Shown: positions 33,245 to 45,089 of the stretch, piece after piece
How the letters are laid out: each line of letters begins with the position of its first letter
How positions within the stretch are numbered: position 1 is the first letter of the stretch
NCBI RefSeq assembly: GCF_008831285.2
Contig: NC_045139.1
Coordinates: 25,340,412 to 25,404,411, forward strand
DNA from: Nymphaea colorata
Taxonomy: Eukaryota > Streptophyta > Magnoliopsida > Nymphaeales > Nymphaeaceae
Length of the DNA: 64,000 bases
Direction: 5' to 3'
Made by a program: the position numbers and the translations under genes
Notes under the pieces: generated by a model
Seen by the model: the letters and a program-made list of their open reading frames with translations, nothing else
The model's database searches: none
What the model was told of the DNA's origin: nothing

Positions 33245-35997
33245 AAACAGGTGTGAGAAACAGGCCCAGCCCGGCCTGCCCAAAAGCCCAACTCAGCATG
33301 CTCGGCTCGTTATCAATCGGGCTGGGCCGGGCCGGGCCGCGGGCATTAACCGAAGCCTAAAACTCGATATTACATGGGCCCGGCCCGGCCCGATATAGTT
33401 TTCAGGATTTGATTTTGACATTTCTATCAGGTTGGGCCAGCGGCTTGATGCCCAGTCCTATTCCTGTGGGTGAAAACACACGCACGTGCACACCACAGGC
33501 GACCTACAGTCGGGAGACAACCCTCATGGTGGCCCGAAACGATATGAATCAATTCACATTGCAGCGGAAGAACAATCATCTATAGATGTGTGAATTCCAA
33601 GGAAAGTTGCTCAGCCATCCCTAGGACATCTAGGTTAGGAAGGCAGGAACCCAACGCTCCAAGCACATCGCACAATGATATCCTGGGGCCTTGCACCGCC
33701 TGCACTCCAAGCAGCGAGACCAGTGGCGAAGGTGGGACATCTCCCAAACACATTGCCATAACCCACTGGCCTCTTATCTCTTATTCTTTCCTACTTATCG
33801 AAGCACATTCACAAAATGACCGGCTAGCTCATGAGGTTGGTTCACTTCGCAAGTGCACCCATACCTCCAATTGCCTCCACACAAGGGCTACACATATAGT
33901 TAACGTTCTTAGCTAGCCGTCATAACATTACGCGTACAACTACCCTTCAATTTCATTCATTTGCATTCATGCCCACGACAATGCATGTGCAACATGTCAC
34001 AACATTCACATTAGTCACACACATCAATCACCTTTTGAAACTTAGCCAAACCACGGAGAGTAGTCTTGATCCGTGATTGGCTCGTAGCTGTCCTATGCAA
34101 TTATCATTCTATGATGCTTTCTAATGCACAATTGGGGTCGAGGAAATACTCGACTCGATGCCCCACCTCATCTGTCCTAAGTAGTTATCATTTCTAGTAT
34201 GCATATGCAATTGCATAGTAATTTTCAAAACGAAACTTATATTAATTTTCAAAACAAAACTTATCTCATAACAATTCAATCACATGTATAAATTTACTCA
34301 ATCACAACACAGTCATAGGATCCAACGATCCTGAAAATACACATTCAAAAGTTGGCCCCAGGCAGGGATTTGCCTGGAATGCGGCCATACCTATCGCACG
34401 TTGACAAAAACACCCAAAACGCCTCAAACTTCAAGTCTTGTTGCTCAAGGTCTGCTAGATGTGGCCGGTGTACCTGCAAACATAATCAAGTGATAAGTTC
34501 TCTACTCGCTTCGCTTTACAGTCTATACAAGTATGAAATACAATCATTGAGGCAAAGGTCATTGCCTCAAGAGGCTGTTGACGGGTAGTATAAACACCCA
34601 AAGCCCTCTAATAGGCCTCTTCCTATGACCCAAACGATTTAGGATCTGTGCTTTCGATTTGAACCAATCACTAATACGTTTCTCCCTTGCTTCCTTAGTT
34701 GAGGCGTGTTCCTAACATACATACTCTTTTCCAACAAACGACATGCATGCACATCAACAAAAACATACTTCATGAGTTCTCTAAAATAGCTCTAAACCTT
34801 ATCTACATCATCACAATCTCTACCATGCTTCCAAATTGCTTTGAAAATTAACTCATCATGCTCAAAAGATCATTATAGACATGGATCATCGCCCCTCCAA
34901 AATAGTCCTAGATATTTCCCAAAATAGCAACGTCGTTAATATGCACTCTAAATCTTTCAATCTCAAGTCTAGCATGCTCAATCAATAATTATACTTGCGC
35001 TAACATAAAATATTAAACAATGTAGGTTCGATTAGGCGTCACTCAATCCAATCTTAGAGTCCAAACTGTCGTAGTGTTCCCGACAGCCACTTCAACTGTT
35101 CGAGTGATCCCCAAACAGCAAAAATCATATGATGCCACCACTCCAATGCCTTCTATTCACTGTTGTGAGGGGAAAGATGCATCCCCAAGCTGCAGTTCGA
35201 TCAAACAACCACAAAAATAGTGAAAAAGAGCGAAAAGGAATGCAAGAGGAGGGTCTGCCGTTAGAATAGGGCCTTCGACAGTGAAGAGCTGGTTTGGCTA
35301 AAGATGGGAGACACTCGGAGTGAGGAAAAACTGGTGGGAAAAAGAGTGTGCAAATAGGGAGAGTGCTCGGTTGAGGGAGAGGGGAAAACAAATAGAAAAT
35401 GAGGAGAGGGAGACTGATCAAGAGAGTTTGGGCAGAGGGGAGAGCGTGCATGGGACAAGAGACGAGAGGGTAGCAGAGGAGAGGGACCGTGCGGGAGAGA
35501 GCTGGAGGGAAGGAGAAGGAGGATAGTGGCGAGGGAGAGAGGCAGTAGAGAGCGTGGGCAGAGAGAGGGCACTGACAAAGAGGGGAGAGTGCGGGCAGAG
35601 AAAGCGTGGGCAGAGAGAGGGCATGTGAGGTGCGTGGGAGGAAGAGGGGAACTCGACAAGGAGAATCGGGACAGAGGGAAAGGCGACAGAACAACGAGAA
35701 AGGGAGGAGGAGAAGAAGAAAAAAGAAAGAAGAAGTAAGAGGCAGAGAGAGGTCGAAAGGGTTCACCTCAGCGTTGCCGCCGCCGCCACCCTTCACCTCC
35801 ATCGCATCTGCCACACCTTCCGCCTTCTTCTCTATGTTGTGTGCAAGCCAGCGAGACAAAATAGTGAAGACGAGGGAGACATTGAGGCAGACGAGAGAGA
35901 AAGCATCCCCGCCCGTTGAGCTTTTCACGCAAGTGAGGTTTGGGTCCGGGTTTGGACCCTGATCCAAATCCAACCTGCCAAAATGAATAACGTTACA

Positions 35998-36002
35998 ATG
36001 GT
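35998..36002. other. target-site duplication of the Gypsy element, right
   Basis: ATGGT follows the terminal TGTAAC complement (GTTACA) of the 5' LTR and matches 20455-20459. Confidence 0.9.
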
Positions 36003-39000
36003 AGTGCTAAATTCCCTTACTCATCATGTTATCTAATATGATTCCAATCCCCACTAAATCCATGAGACATTCTAGGTGATAAACTAATTTTTCCACAAAA
36101 ATTATCTCTAAAATTGGTATAGCTGTAAAATATTGATACCAAAATGTATTTGATTGTGTCAATTGCTACAGTAATTATTAGATTCTTAACAAGCTTTTGA
36201 CTCCACAAACACTTTGCTTCTTCTTAGAGGCATATAATTTAGTTCCTCTAGCCAACAATGAATTTTCCTACTAATTTGAATAAAGAAAGCTCCTTCTGCA
36301 CCTTCTCGTAGATGTCCTAGCAGCTTAGTTTGAAAGATAATATAAGATCTTGCTTGTGACGGTTAAGAATGTTTGAGATTTGAGATCAAGATCATGTCCA
36401 TCCAAAAATCTCCAGTACTATAGTTAATGCACTTCATTAGGGTTAAAAGATAAGCCCCTATCCTTTTGTCAATCATCCTTAATTTCTTGAGAACCCTCTT
36501 ACTTTTTTTAGATTCATTAGTCATCATGGATGTTTCTTCTAAGTTATCTTGGTCTCTAATCTTTCTAACTACTTGATGTTCCATGATGGGCTTAAGGTTG
36601 ATTAATTTTTTAACCCCCAACCAACATCAAAGTTGGTTCATTACATCATCTAGATGGCTCTTGTTGATTGATTTTTCACCTTGTTTTAGTGTTAAGTTTT
36701 GGTTTTGTCTCTTCAATTTTCTTTTTGTTTGGAATAAGTAGTACCACTATATATTTTCTAGAATATGTCCATAACTGGGGCACCATCAATTGTCTCGAGT
36801 GCATATCCTAGAAGTGAAAGAATATATTCTGTCATAAAGATAAAAGTGGAGAATGGAGCTTGCAAAAGGTAGCTAGTCAAGAGGTGGCATTTAGGTAACA
36901 TAAATGAAGGACTATGATGCTCTTGTGCCTACAAATCTTTTGTGCCTCTTGCCCAAGCATTTTTAGCTTTGTTGCCCCCTCTTTGAAGTGATAAGATCCC
37001 CCGTCCTCAGTTTCGTTCATTACACGAGTCATTTGGTACAAGGGATTGAGCTCAAGGAGGAACCTCTTTTGCTGTGCCTTTAGAATGGTTATTGGGTTGG
37101 GAAGCCTTCCATGATCTTTTACCACTTTGTAGCTTCCATTTTTTGTTCATTCATCTTACTAGTAATGACGCATGAAATATAGGACTTTTATGTATCTAAA
37201 AATTTATCCATGTTTTGATGGGTTTGAGCTCATGTTTTTGTATCTCCAATATCAAGAAATCTTGGGTCAAATTGCATCGCTTTTGGAGTTATTTTGTGCT
37301 CGCATGAATGACTGTCTCGTATGTACTTTGCATTAGTTTTAGAGTCTTTTTGTTGGTCATACAGAGGTATATATAGAGTCAAATAAAGAGGTTAACTGGT
37401 TCCAAAATTTCTGTCGGAAAGTCTAAGCTTATTCTAGTTAGTTGGTGACCTCATTAATGAGGTTGTCTACTTAGAATTTAGGACTCATTCATTTTGGGCG
37501 TGCAGTTGAGAATTACATTGCATGAGAGTTCATTCTTGCATAGTTGCATTTTGCATGATAGTTAGGTTTTAGAGTGCACTTTAGGTTTCATTTAGTGTTT
37601 TGCTTGGCATTAGTTAGGCATGTCCTAGGCTGCTTTTCCTTAGTGGACAGCAACAATTGTGTTAGATTAGGTACAGTTTAGTTGTAACTAGTTGTATGCT
37701 TAAGAGGGTAGATTAGGTAAAAGGATTAACTCTCCTAGATTCCAGGAAACCACTCCTACAGAATGGGAGAAAAGCCACATAATGTACCACCATCCTTCTT
37801 AGAAGTCTCTCTTGATGTGGACATGTTCTACTTGCGGCTCACCAAACTACCTCACAAGCCAAATTAGATTAACATTTAGTATCCACATTATTAGGATTTT
37901 ACGTCATTTAGTTAATAGTTTTCACCCTAGATGATTCACTAGGATTAAATTGCATTTGAGAGAAAAATCTGGAAGGTATGGCCCACAAATTTGGTCAACC
38001 CCTAGCCTAGAGATCTCCTAGGTGCTGCCCCTTTATGAGTCCCTCTAATATCTCTTTCCCATTCATTACGTTTCATTTAGTTTTCTATTTAGGATTAATG
38101 TAGAAGCATCTCACTGTAGTCCAGTTTAATTGCATTTTATCTTTATTGAGATTTAGATAACATTTTATTTCATCTTATTTAGATTAGGATTGCATTTCAT
38201 TTTGTTAATTACATTTCATTTAGTCTATATTTACCAAGAATTTATTTGGGATAAGAGTGGACCTATATATGATGTGTCACCTTAGGAAGGCCACATTTGC
38301 TCCTCTAGGGCTCACCCTTTGCAAATGTTGGTATTTACATTCTTCTCTTTTTCCTACTTTTCTATGAGATAATTTGACTTTTAGGTTTCATTATAGTTAA
38401 TTCAGTTGGATAATTTATTTCAAAAACTTATATTACATTATTTAGGTTGAGTATATTAGGGTTAGAGCTTGTTTTAGAGCTGTGCATTAATGTATAATAG
38501 TTAGTGCTTAATTCATATGAATTAGTTAATTTTGGATTGAGTCTTCGATAAGATTCTTCATTTCCTTACTGCAGGTTGAGTTTCTGGTTGTATTGCATTG
38601 AACATACACCTGGGAGTTCAAATATGCTAGTTTTAGTTTAATATATCTTGGTGTGTGAAGTAAACTTAAATAAAGTTTATTGAACTTCTCAAAATAGCAG
38701 ATTTCTAGTCATCTTTAGAATATCATCTCATGTGCTTTAATGTTTCATTCCAAATTCTTACTGCAGCTTACCCATGCATCTACATAGTGTAGATCATACT
38801 TCATCCAATTTGGAGGTAATTTGTTGTGGTTTTCAAGTTGTTTTGTAAATTGGTTTTATGTATTTTCATATTTGAGAACACTTGTCCAAGGTCATTTTTA
38901 ATTTTCACATACGATAGTTTGAAATCTCCATTGATTTTTTGAGTTCTCCAAACTTAAATTTATTTTTACATGTTTTAGAAGTCTAACAAACCTAATTTTA

Positions 39001-39849
39001 TTAAATTTGGACACTATCTTCTAAACTCAAATAGAAATTACATACATGTCTCTAAAATTTATTCTTTCACTGTGTAGAGATAGTTTATGTGCTTAGAGTT
39101 TGTGTATATTTGTGTAAACTTTGATTGTCTTTGTTAACTTGTTTGTTTTTTGTTTTGTCTCTAGAGCCTTCCCTATGGGGTTAAGGCATTAATTGGAGAA
39201 GTATATCATGCTTTGGCTTCTAGAGAAGTCTCTACTGTTTTAGCTTAGGTGTTTACTTATCATTCTTTGGAAGAGCCTCCTCAGTGGAGCTAAGGCATTA
39301 ATTGAGGAAGTACATAAGGCATTAATTGAGGAAGTACATAACTCTTGAGGAAGTACATAACTCTTTGGCTCCTGAAGAAGTATCTAGTATTTATTTTAGG
39401 AGTTTACTTATTATTCTTTGGCACCATAACTTTTGTGATCCATGTTGTAAAGGGAGTGTTTTTGGGTCAAATTGAATCTTTTTGTAAATTCATAGTCACA
39501 AATAACATCTTGGAGTTTTAAACGATGAGGTTTTTCTCGGCTATAATTCAGTAAGCATGGAAAAACCAGGAAAAAAAGGAGAAAATATGGTAAATTTTTA
39601 AAAATTTTAAAAAACTAAAAATGAAGAAAAAATAAAATGAGTGAGAAGCGAATAACACAAGCATCAAAAGATAAGTATATTTGCAACAAATAAAAATTGG
39701 AAAATGAAAAGAAAACTGTTTGGCATTAAAAAAGCTGAAAAAAAGGTGAAAAAACATGAAAAAAAACGCATTAAAAACATGTTTTTCTAACTTGTGTTTT
39801 AAAGTGTTTTATAAAGTTTTAAACGGTCATTTAATTTATCATATTTTTT
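36003..39849. other. 3.8-kb gene-poor region
   Basis: Two lysine-rich minus-strand open stretches (36363-36620 and 36877-37125) look more coding-like than background and could be one broken protein. I cannot assign a family. At 39290-39370 the phrase GGCATTAATTGAGGAAGTAC is repeated at short spacing, and a related unit lies at 39185-39215. The rest is AT-rich with poly-A/T runs. Confidence 0.45.
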
Positions 39850-40510
39850 TTAAACGTGTTTTCTGTGACTATGATAACTTGTAATCCATTAGACATGAGA
39901 AGCATTGATACCCCAATGTACACAGATATTAATAGTATAGCCAAGCTCTGTGAATGCAAAAAAACATCTACGAAAAAAATATACACCCGAAATCGCCTAT
40001 TCATCATTGTCAATCTAAATTATGTGATATTTCTATGCTTGAGGTTAGACACCCCATTTTGTTCATGGATGTGGGGCCATGAACTTGCCTTTTGATGCCA
40101 TGATCAGCGAAATAACTCATGAAGAATGTGCTAGAAAGCTCACCTCTACCATCACATAAACCCAAAAATCCTTCTCTTGAAGTGGTGGAAGAAGGCACCC
40201 AAAGTTCTGAGTGCACTTTGTCAAATTTTGCCTTGCAGTGATCATCTTTAGAAACAAAAAAGCAAACAACATGCTTTTCCATGTTGACAACTAGAACAAG
40301 CATGCACTCAATCACTAATGTCCCTAATAACAGAAATAAAATTCTTATATGAAAAATCAGAAGATTCAGCTAACTAAAAGGAGGTCGACCTTCATATCAT
40401 ATCAGGGATACATAAAACATCTTTCAAGAGAAGAGAAATTGCTTGGTAAAAATTTCGGCATTGCCCATATCAGAAATATTTAATTTTTGTCCATTCCTTA
40501 TCATAATAGA
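39850..40510 (-). pseudogene. Copia pre-integrase and integrase fragment
   Basis: On the minus strand the sequence reads GNGQKLNISDMGNAE-like protease/pre-integrase coding near 40490. An open 101-codon stretch (40315-40010) follows with KAKFDKVHSELWVPSS, matching the integrase start of Copia elements (FD.VHSD.WGPS). Residues after that are only loosely similar, and stops interrupt upstream. The fragment is isolated; no LTR or RT lies beside it. Confidence 0.6.
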
Positions 40511-40565
40511 CTCATTACCACAATAAGGCCTATGGTAGCAATTGAGGGCAGAGTGATTTTTATCA

Positions 40566-41247
40566 AGGCTGGGCCGGCCCGATATGGGCTGGGTTTGGGC
40601 TGGGAAAATCCTCGCTCGGGCCGGGCCCGACAGCTAGGCCCGGTAAGTTAAAAAAAAATATATATATATATATTAATTTTTTTGTTTTAATAATATTTTT
40701 TTATTCTTAATAAATACATTTTATATTAAAAAATGTTATTTTATAATTAAACAATATTTTTTTAATTTAACACCCTTAATTTTTATTGCCACATATTTGA
40801 CATGTCATTTCATAAAACTTGTTCTTGCTTTGATTGGAATTTTGGGGGATGTTGGGAGTATCCAAGGGAGGCGGTGTGGGATTCTTGCTTCTGCCGGCTA
40901 TTGCATCTTTGAGAAAAAGCCTAATGCTTTACTATTGAATTTGTAATGCTGCTTATGCTTAGAGGAATTGCTTTGGTTAGAAAAATAGGCAACCTAAAAC
41001 CCGAGCCCTCGAGCTTAATCCCATTAAATTAAAAAACATATATGTTTAATATAAAATAATATATAAATATAATTAATTGTAAGAAAATATTTATAATTAT
41101 ATATATGAATTAATGAAATATATATTAAAACATTTTTATCGAGCCAAACGGGGCAGCCAGGCCGGCCGGACAAGTTCCCTTTTTTCAAGCCCGAACATGA
41201 GCCAGAGCCTAACCCTGAGTCCCATCGAATCTCGACACCCAACCTTA
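40566..41247. mobile_element. hAT-MITE remnant(s) of the 12435 family
   Basis: The left end has AAGGCTGGGCCGGCCCG and a GC-rich block followed by an AT-rich core (40650-40780). The right end has an AT-rich core very like 12540-12650, then GGGGCAGCCAGGCCGG, and finishes CGACACCCAACCTTA, whose complement begins TAAGGTTGGGTG. The segment 40790-40990 does not match. Either one element carries an insertion, or two partial copies lie close together. No target duplication is seen. Confidence 0.5.
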
Positions 41248-41469
41248 GGTGCCAAATTGCCTCAGGTCACTTTTTTTAGTGCTCAAACGATGGAAGATAT
41301 TTCACGTGAAGCGAATACATCCGGCGCAAAGCATTGTTAAGGGTGACAGAGGGAGAGTAAAATCGCCTCGAGATCTACAGCGGGAGTGAGCTCCGAGATC
41401 CAAGGAGAGAGGGAGAGAGAGAACACAGGTTTGTTCTTCTTGGAAGGGCGCCATTCAGGTGATTAGAGA

Positions 41470-42085
41470 ATGAATTTTGGCATTGTCTGCATGAAACATG
41501 TACGGCGATTAGTTTCGTCAGGGTTCTTAAAGGGAACAAGCCAAGTGAGTCTTTGTCGCTTTCCTTCCTTTTGTTTGAACTCTAAGAAAAAGTTTTTTTC
41601 CCTTTTTCTCTCATCCAGTTCTCTGTTCTTTAGTTTTCCTAACAATCTCATTGGTTTGATATTGTTGAACCCTGACCTTGTCGTCATCTTCTTGTTTTGG
41701 ATGATTCATCATGAAGTATTGGTGAGAAAAAGTTTTTTTCCCTTTTTTTCTCATCCAATTCTCTGTTCTTTAGTTTTCCTAACAATCTCATTGGTTTGAT
41801 GTTGTGGAGCCCTGACCTTGTCGTCATCTTCTTGTTTTGGATGATTCATCATGAAGTATTGGTGAGAAAAAGTTTTTTTCCCTTTTCTTCTCATCCAATT
41901 CTCTGTTCTTTAGTTTTCCTAACAACCTCATTGGTTTGATATTGTTGAACCCTGACCATGTCGTCATCTTCTTGTTTTGGATGATTCATCATGAAGTATT
42001 GGTGATTAATTAGGCAAAGCTTAACCAGAAGGCAGCGTCTACAATGAAGGATCTGCCACCAGACTATGCTGACAATGACTTCTGA
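41470..42085 (+). CDS. putative two-exon small protein, unidentified
   Basis: An ATG at 41470 opens 25 codons (MNFGIVCMKHVRRLVSSG at the start) and ends at a strong donor, CAA|GTGAGT (41544/41545). Splicing to an acceptor at ATTAG|GCAAAG (42013/42014) keeps the phase and adds 23 codons, ending DLPPDYADNDF and a TGA at 42083-42085. The total would be 48 residues. The intron would contain the 140-bp triplicated unit. A GA-rich leader (41400-41430) precedes the ATG. I do not recognise the peptide; it could also be an upstream or non-coding exon pair of a longer gene. This is a model, not an observation of splicing. Confidence 0.3.
41586..42004 (+). repeat. three tandem 140-bp units
   Basis: Units start at 41586, 41726 and 41866, each beginning GAAAAAGTTTTTTTCCC and ending CATCATGAAGTATTGGTGA. 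Differences are few: TTGAACC against TGGAGCC in unit 2, and ACCATGTC against ACCTTGTC in unit 3. Each unit contains an acceptor-like GTTCTTTAG. The junctions after units 1 and 2 read donor-like TTG|GTGAGA; after unit 3 it reads TTG|GTGATT. Confidence 0.95.
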
Positions 42086-42530
42086 GCTTGTGCACATGGC
42101 AGAAGAAATCAAATCCCTTCTCTGTTGGTTGTCTCCCCTTCATTACGTTGTTAGGCTAGGTTTCCATTTTTCTTACGCTTGTGAGAGTAAGTTCTTCTTC
42201 TTTTAAAGCTTAATTTTGAAGGGAAAGAAGGAAGGCTGATTTTTCCCTATCCTTATTTTGTTAATCATACGTATGCTTTCCCGGAACATCCAAGGCTTAG
42301 TGCACACGGAGGTGCAGCTTGATCTTGTCTCTCTTTTTAGATTTTACGGCCTTTAAATGCTGGTGTTGCATGATTGGAGCAATGGGCACTCAAATTTTGC
42401 TTTTGTCTCTAATGTTTTAGCTCTGGTAGTGCTTCCGCGGGCGATGATCAGCATAACAAGGTGCGAACCTTTCGTTAAATGGCTGGACGGTTTTTGGGCC
42501 AGAGATGAGAAGCGGAGGGGGTGGCTGCAG

Positions 42531-42858
42531 GGAAGAAGAGAAACGTTGTGATTCATGAATTGGAGGACATCAAACTTTTAACAGACGCCAGTGTTTCGTC
42601 CATTGTGAATGTAACGGTAAGCAATAGAGAAAGAGCAGTTCAAGCTCTGTTGAAGACAATGGCTGAAGCGAATAAACAGCCGGAGAAATGCTGCGGTAAG
42701 ATTTGCACGGAAAGGCACAACTTCTTGCAGAAACTATAGAGCCCTTAAGGTGCAAAGATCGTGCTCGGGCTTTTATCTCCATTCAAGCAGCTCGCTTGAA
42801 GCAGAAGAAAAACAGACTTGTAGAGAAAATGTCAATGAACAGAAATAGATCATAGCAA
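42531..42858 (+). pseudogene. exon-like helical coding segment, unidentified, with one frame break
   Basis: After an acceptor-like GGCTGCAG (ending 42530) the plus strand reads KKRNVVIHELEDIKLLTDA, then NRERAVQALLKTMAEANK. A shift of frame near 42696 leads to KAQLLAETIEPLRCKDRARA and FISIQAARLKQKKNRLVEKM, ending at a stop near 42858. Composition (Lys/Arg/Glu/Leu, no repeats) looks like a real alpha-helical protein of about 107 residues. The break coincides with a donor-like GCG|GTAAG, so an intron instead of a frameshift is possible. No family is recognised. It may belong with the 41470 and 43579 segments as one gene. Confidence 0.35.
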
Positions 42859-43160
42859 TAGGTAAGGAGAAAATGTCAATTTGGGGAAACAAAAAAGGTT
42901 TTCCTTTTGGTTTAGGAATTTTCCAACATCCATCATCTCTCTTTAATGTGTTCTGTCTTTGGAAAAAAAAAAAAAGGAAAACACCGGGTGATACCACCTT
43001 TCTGGAATGCCAATTCTAAGATTTGTTCCAAGGTTTTTAACAGGAAATTATAATTTAATAAGGGTGCAATAACTCATCCAGTTCTCCCCAAACTTCACCA
43101 ACTACCGGTTTCATGATCCCTCTCTTCCCAAACTTCACCATCTACCAAAACCAGCTTCAT

Positions 43161-43170
<10 letters not shown>

Positions 43171-43211
<41 letters not shown>
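43171..43211. repeat. (CT)n(CA)n microsatellite
   Basis: About 24 bp of CT repeats are followed by CA repeats. A similar compound array occurs at 43673-43709. Confidence 0.95.
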
Positions 43212-43578
43212 TAATCGTTTGACTTCAGTTGGAAATCTCACATTTAATGGATGGTGATCATTGAATGTTTTCCATGGTGCAGTGGGATATAATATCGAAC
43301 GGAGGGTCTGTGCAGACCACAGACAACACAGCGAAGGGCAAGACCTTGGGAACTCGGTGAAACTTCATGTACGTTTATGCATGACTTAAGATCATCAATC
43401 AAAACATGACCAAGTTCATGAAATTTCATCTGGATTTCTATTACATGCATCACATAAGAGGTGAACAATCTCATGATCTTGGTCACATGAATCATGCATC
43501 GTATGTCTTAGGTTGATAACCAGTTACAGGAATTTAGTTTCTGCTCATTTGGGTTCTAATTTGTTCTGATCCTCAGGC

Positions 43579-43672
43579 AGCTAAATCTAATGATACCGCC
43601 ATGTGGATACTCCAAGACACTTTCTCAGGTACATATCATTCACTTTCTTTCTGTTTGGGAACTTGATAAAGG

Positions 43673-43709
<37 letters not shown>

Positions 43710-44195
43710 TTATGCTATCTAGATGTGTTTTATTTTTGTGTAAAGCTTATTAAGGTGTATTGTCTCTCATTATGCCATCTAGATGTGTTTTATGAAATCG
43801 GACTCAGTTGAATTCCTTTCTGCCCAAGTAGCCAGAGTCTCAGAACCATTTCCTGACCATTACATCACGAGCAGAGTATGTAAACATAACTGTGTTAATG
43901 GCTTCAGCTTTTGTGTTCTCTTATAATTTTGCAACTAAAAGGTTAATGAAATGGTGTGCCGATTGCAGCATTATGAAGATGCAGCCATTTTCTTGTAAGC
44001 CTTTTCACGAAGGCTACTTTGCAGACAAAAATGTAAACAATTTTAAAAAATCAATAGCTTTACAAGTTCAAAATATTATGTGGTTTATGATTTTACAAGG
44101 TGCTTCGCAGGAGACCAGAGAAGATTTGAAAGGGAAAAGAATTAGCAAAGAAGAAACAAAAGCCATTGAAGCGACCGGTGCGCCTACCATCTAGT
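43579..44195 (+). other. exon-like segments downstream of the 42531 segment
   Basis: A 52-bp segment between acceptor-like CCTCAG (ending about 43577) and donor-like TCAG|GTACAT reads AAKSNDTAMWILQDTFS. A second stretch near 43790-43880 reads MKSDSVEFLSAQVARVSE. A third begins after TTCGCAG near 44110, reads ETREDLKGKRISKEETKAIE and stops at 44195. They share the plus strand and a coding-like composition with the preceding segments. Phase does not match between all of them, so I do not give a joined model. Confidence 0.25.
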
Positions 44196-45089
44196 GAAGA
44201 CCACCGCAGTTTTCATCTCATGAAACTGTACTCATGTGCTCCAAATTCGGCCTCAGCACTCCTCTTTATATGTAAAAATGCTGCCGGCAGTAACAATAGG
44301 TAGCTGTCGGCAGCAGTGGAAGCAACAGCCAGCTATCGCTGCAGCTGGTGCCGTGGACTTGTTCCGGCTTTTCTGGAATGCTGGCTAAACTTATAGCTTG
44401 TACCGGCATTCCAATCCGTCGAGTGTTGGAGTCCCAACAGGGGCAACCCCATCGGTCGGAAATGCCGGGAACGATTTGTCCCAGCGCTTTTTAAGCGTCG
44501 GAAAAATTATGTATGATGTTGTTCTGGTTCCACGGCTTGGGAGGAGAAGGATAATGTCACGATATGCCAGGACAGGTGGTTTCAACTTACTTATCACAAA
44601 TTTTTCATAATTAGATCCCAATCCCTGTAGATCCCAAAACACTTTGGCCCAATCTGCAACTAGTTTTCCTATGGTGGCTAAGTCATCACATATTGATTTA
44701 AAATGTTTGATGTTGTTCTTTAAGGGATTTTGATCCCTTCTTGATGGTTGAAAGCTGCTGGATTAGACAAGACTGACGCTCTTGTGAGCCTTGAGAAAAG
44801 GAGCTGATAAGTCTGTCCTATATTTCCTTAGCGTTGACGATCAACTACCACATCAAGGACTGACTCAAACAAAGTGGCCATAATCCATCCCTTTAAGAGT
44901 CTATCAGATTTTTTTCCATTGAGTGAACAAGGGGTTTGTAACCACTTGCTTGTCAATGTTTCTCAACCATGGAGACAAGGGCAGAAAGCTCTCCTATTAT
45001 AAATCCTTGCATGTATTGAATCTCAATGACAGCCAACATTTTTGTTGGAGAGATGATTAAAGCATTTTTTTTCTGCAATCTAACCATAT

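Larger units (their letters stand above)
27985..33460 (+). mobile_element. hAT-superfamily (Ac-like) DNA transposon, 5476 bp, defective
   Basis: It starts TAAGCTTGGGCACC and ends with the complement of TAGGACTGGGCATC, giving imperfect terminal inverted repeats. The 8-bp direct repeat TTCCTGTG flanks it at 27977-27984 and 33461-33468, the duplication length typical of hAT elements. Both subterminal regions (28000-28140 and 33245-33445) are dense in GGCCCGG/CCGGGCC motifs, as expected for transposase-binding regions. The plus strand encodes a broken BED-finger/hAT-dimerisation transposase. The element interrupts the Gypsy 5' LTR and so is younger than that insertion. Confidence 0.93.
20460..35997 (-). 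mobile_element. complete but defective Ty3/Gypsy chromovirus, Tekay/Del-like, interrupted by a hAT transposon
   Basis: The whole structure is visible on the minus strand: 5' LTR (27382-35997, split by the hAT element), primer-binding site, gag-protease remnant, RT, RNase H, integrase with a chromodomain-like C-terminus, polypurine tract, and 3' LTR (20460-23261). Both outer ends read TGTAAC...GTGACA on the element strand and are flanked by ATGGT. Excluding the hAT insertion and one copy of its target duplication, the element is about 10 kb. Very long LTRs plus the C-terminal phrase RTPIVRVEWQHHGLKKSTWE fit the Tekay/Del clade of chromoviruses. Dense stops and frameshifts mean it cannot move by itself. 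The LTRs differ at roughly one base in ten where I compared them, so the insertion is old. Confidence 0.92.
27382..35997 (-). repeat. 5' LTR of the Gypsy element, split by the hAT insertion
   Basis: LTR sequence occupies 27382-27984 and 33469-35997, together about 3.1 kb. The outer end reads TGTAACGTTATTC on the element strand, next to ATGGT at 35998-36002. The inner end reads GGGTGTGACA next to the primer-binding site. The central 5.5 kb (27985-33460) is the hAT transposon, bordered by TTCCTGTG on both sides. The purine-rich tract and long pyrimidine-strand frame (35125-35973) match those of the 3' LTR. Confidence 0.9.

Noticed and set aside
40566-41247. A single complete hAT element
   Set aside because: Termini are plausible but the flanking octamers do not match, and the middle 200 bp is unrelated.
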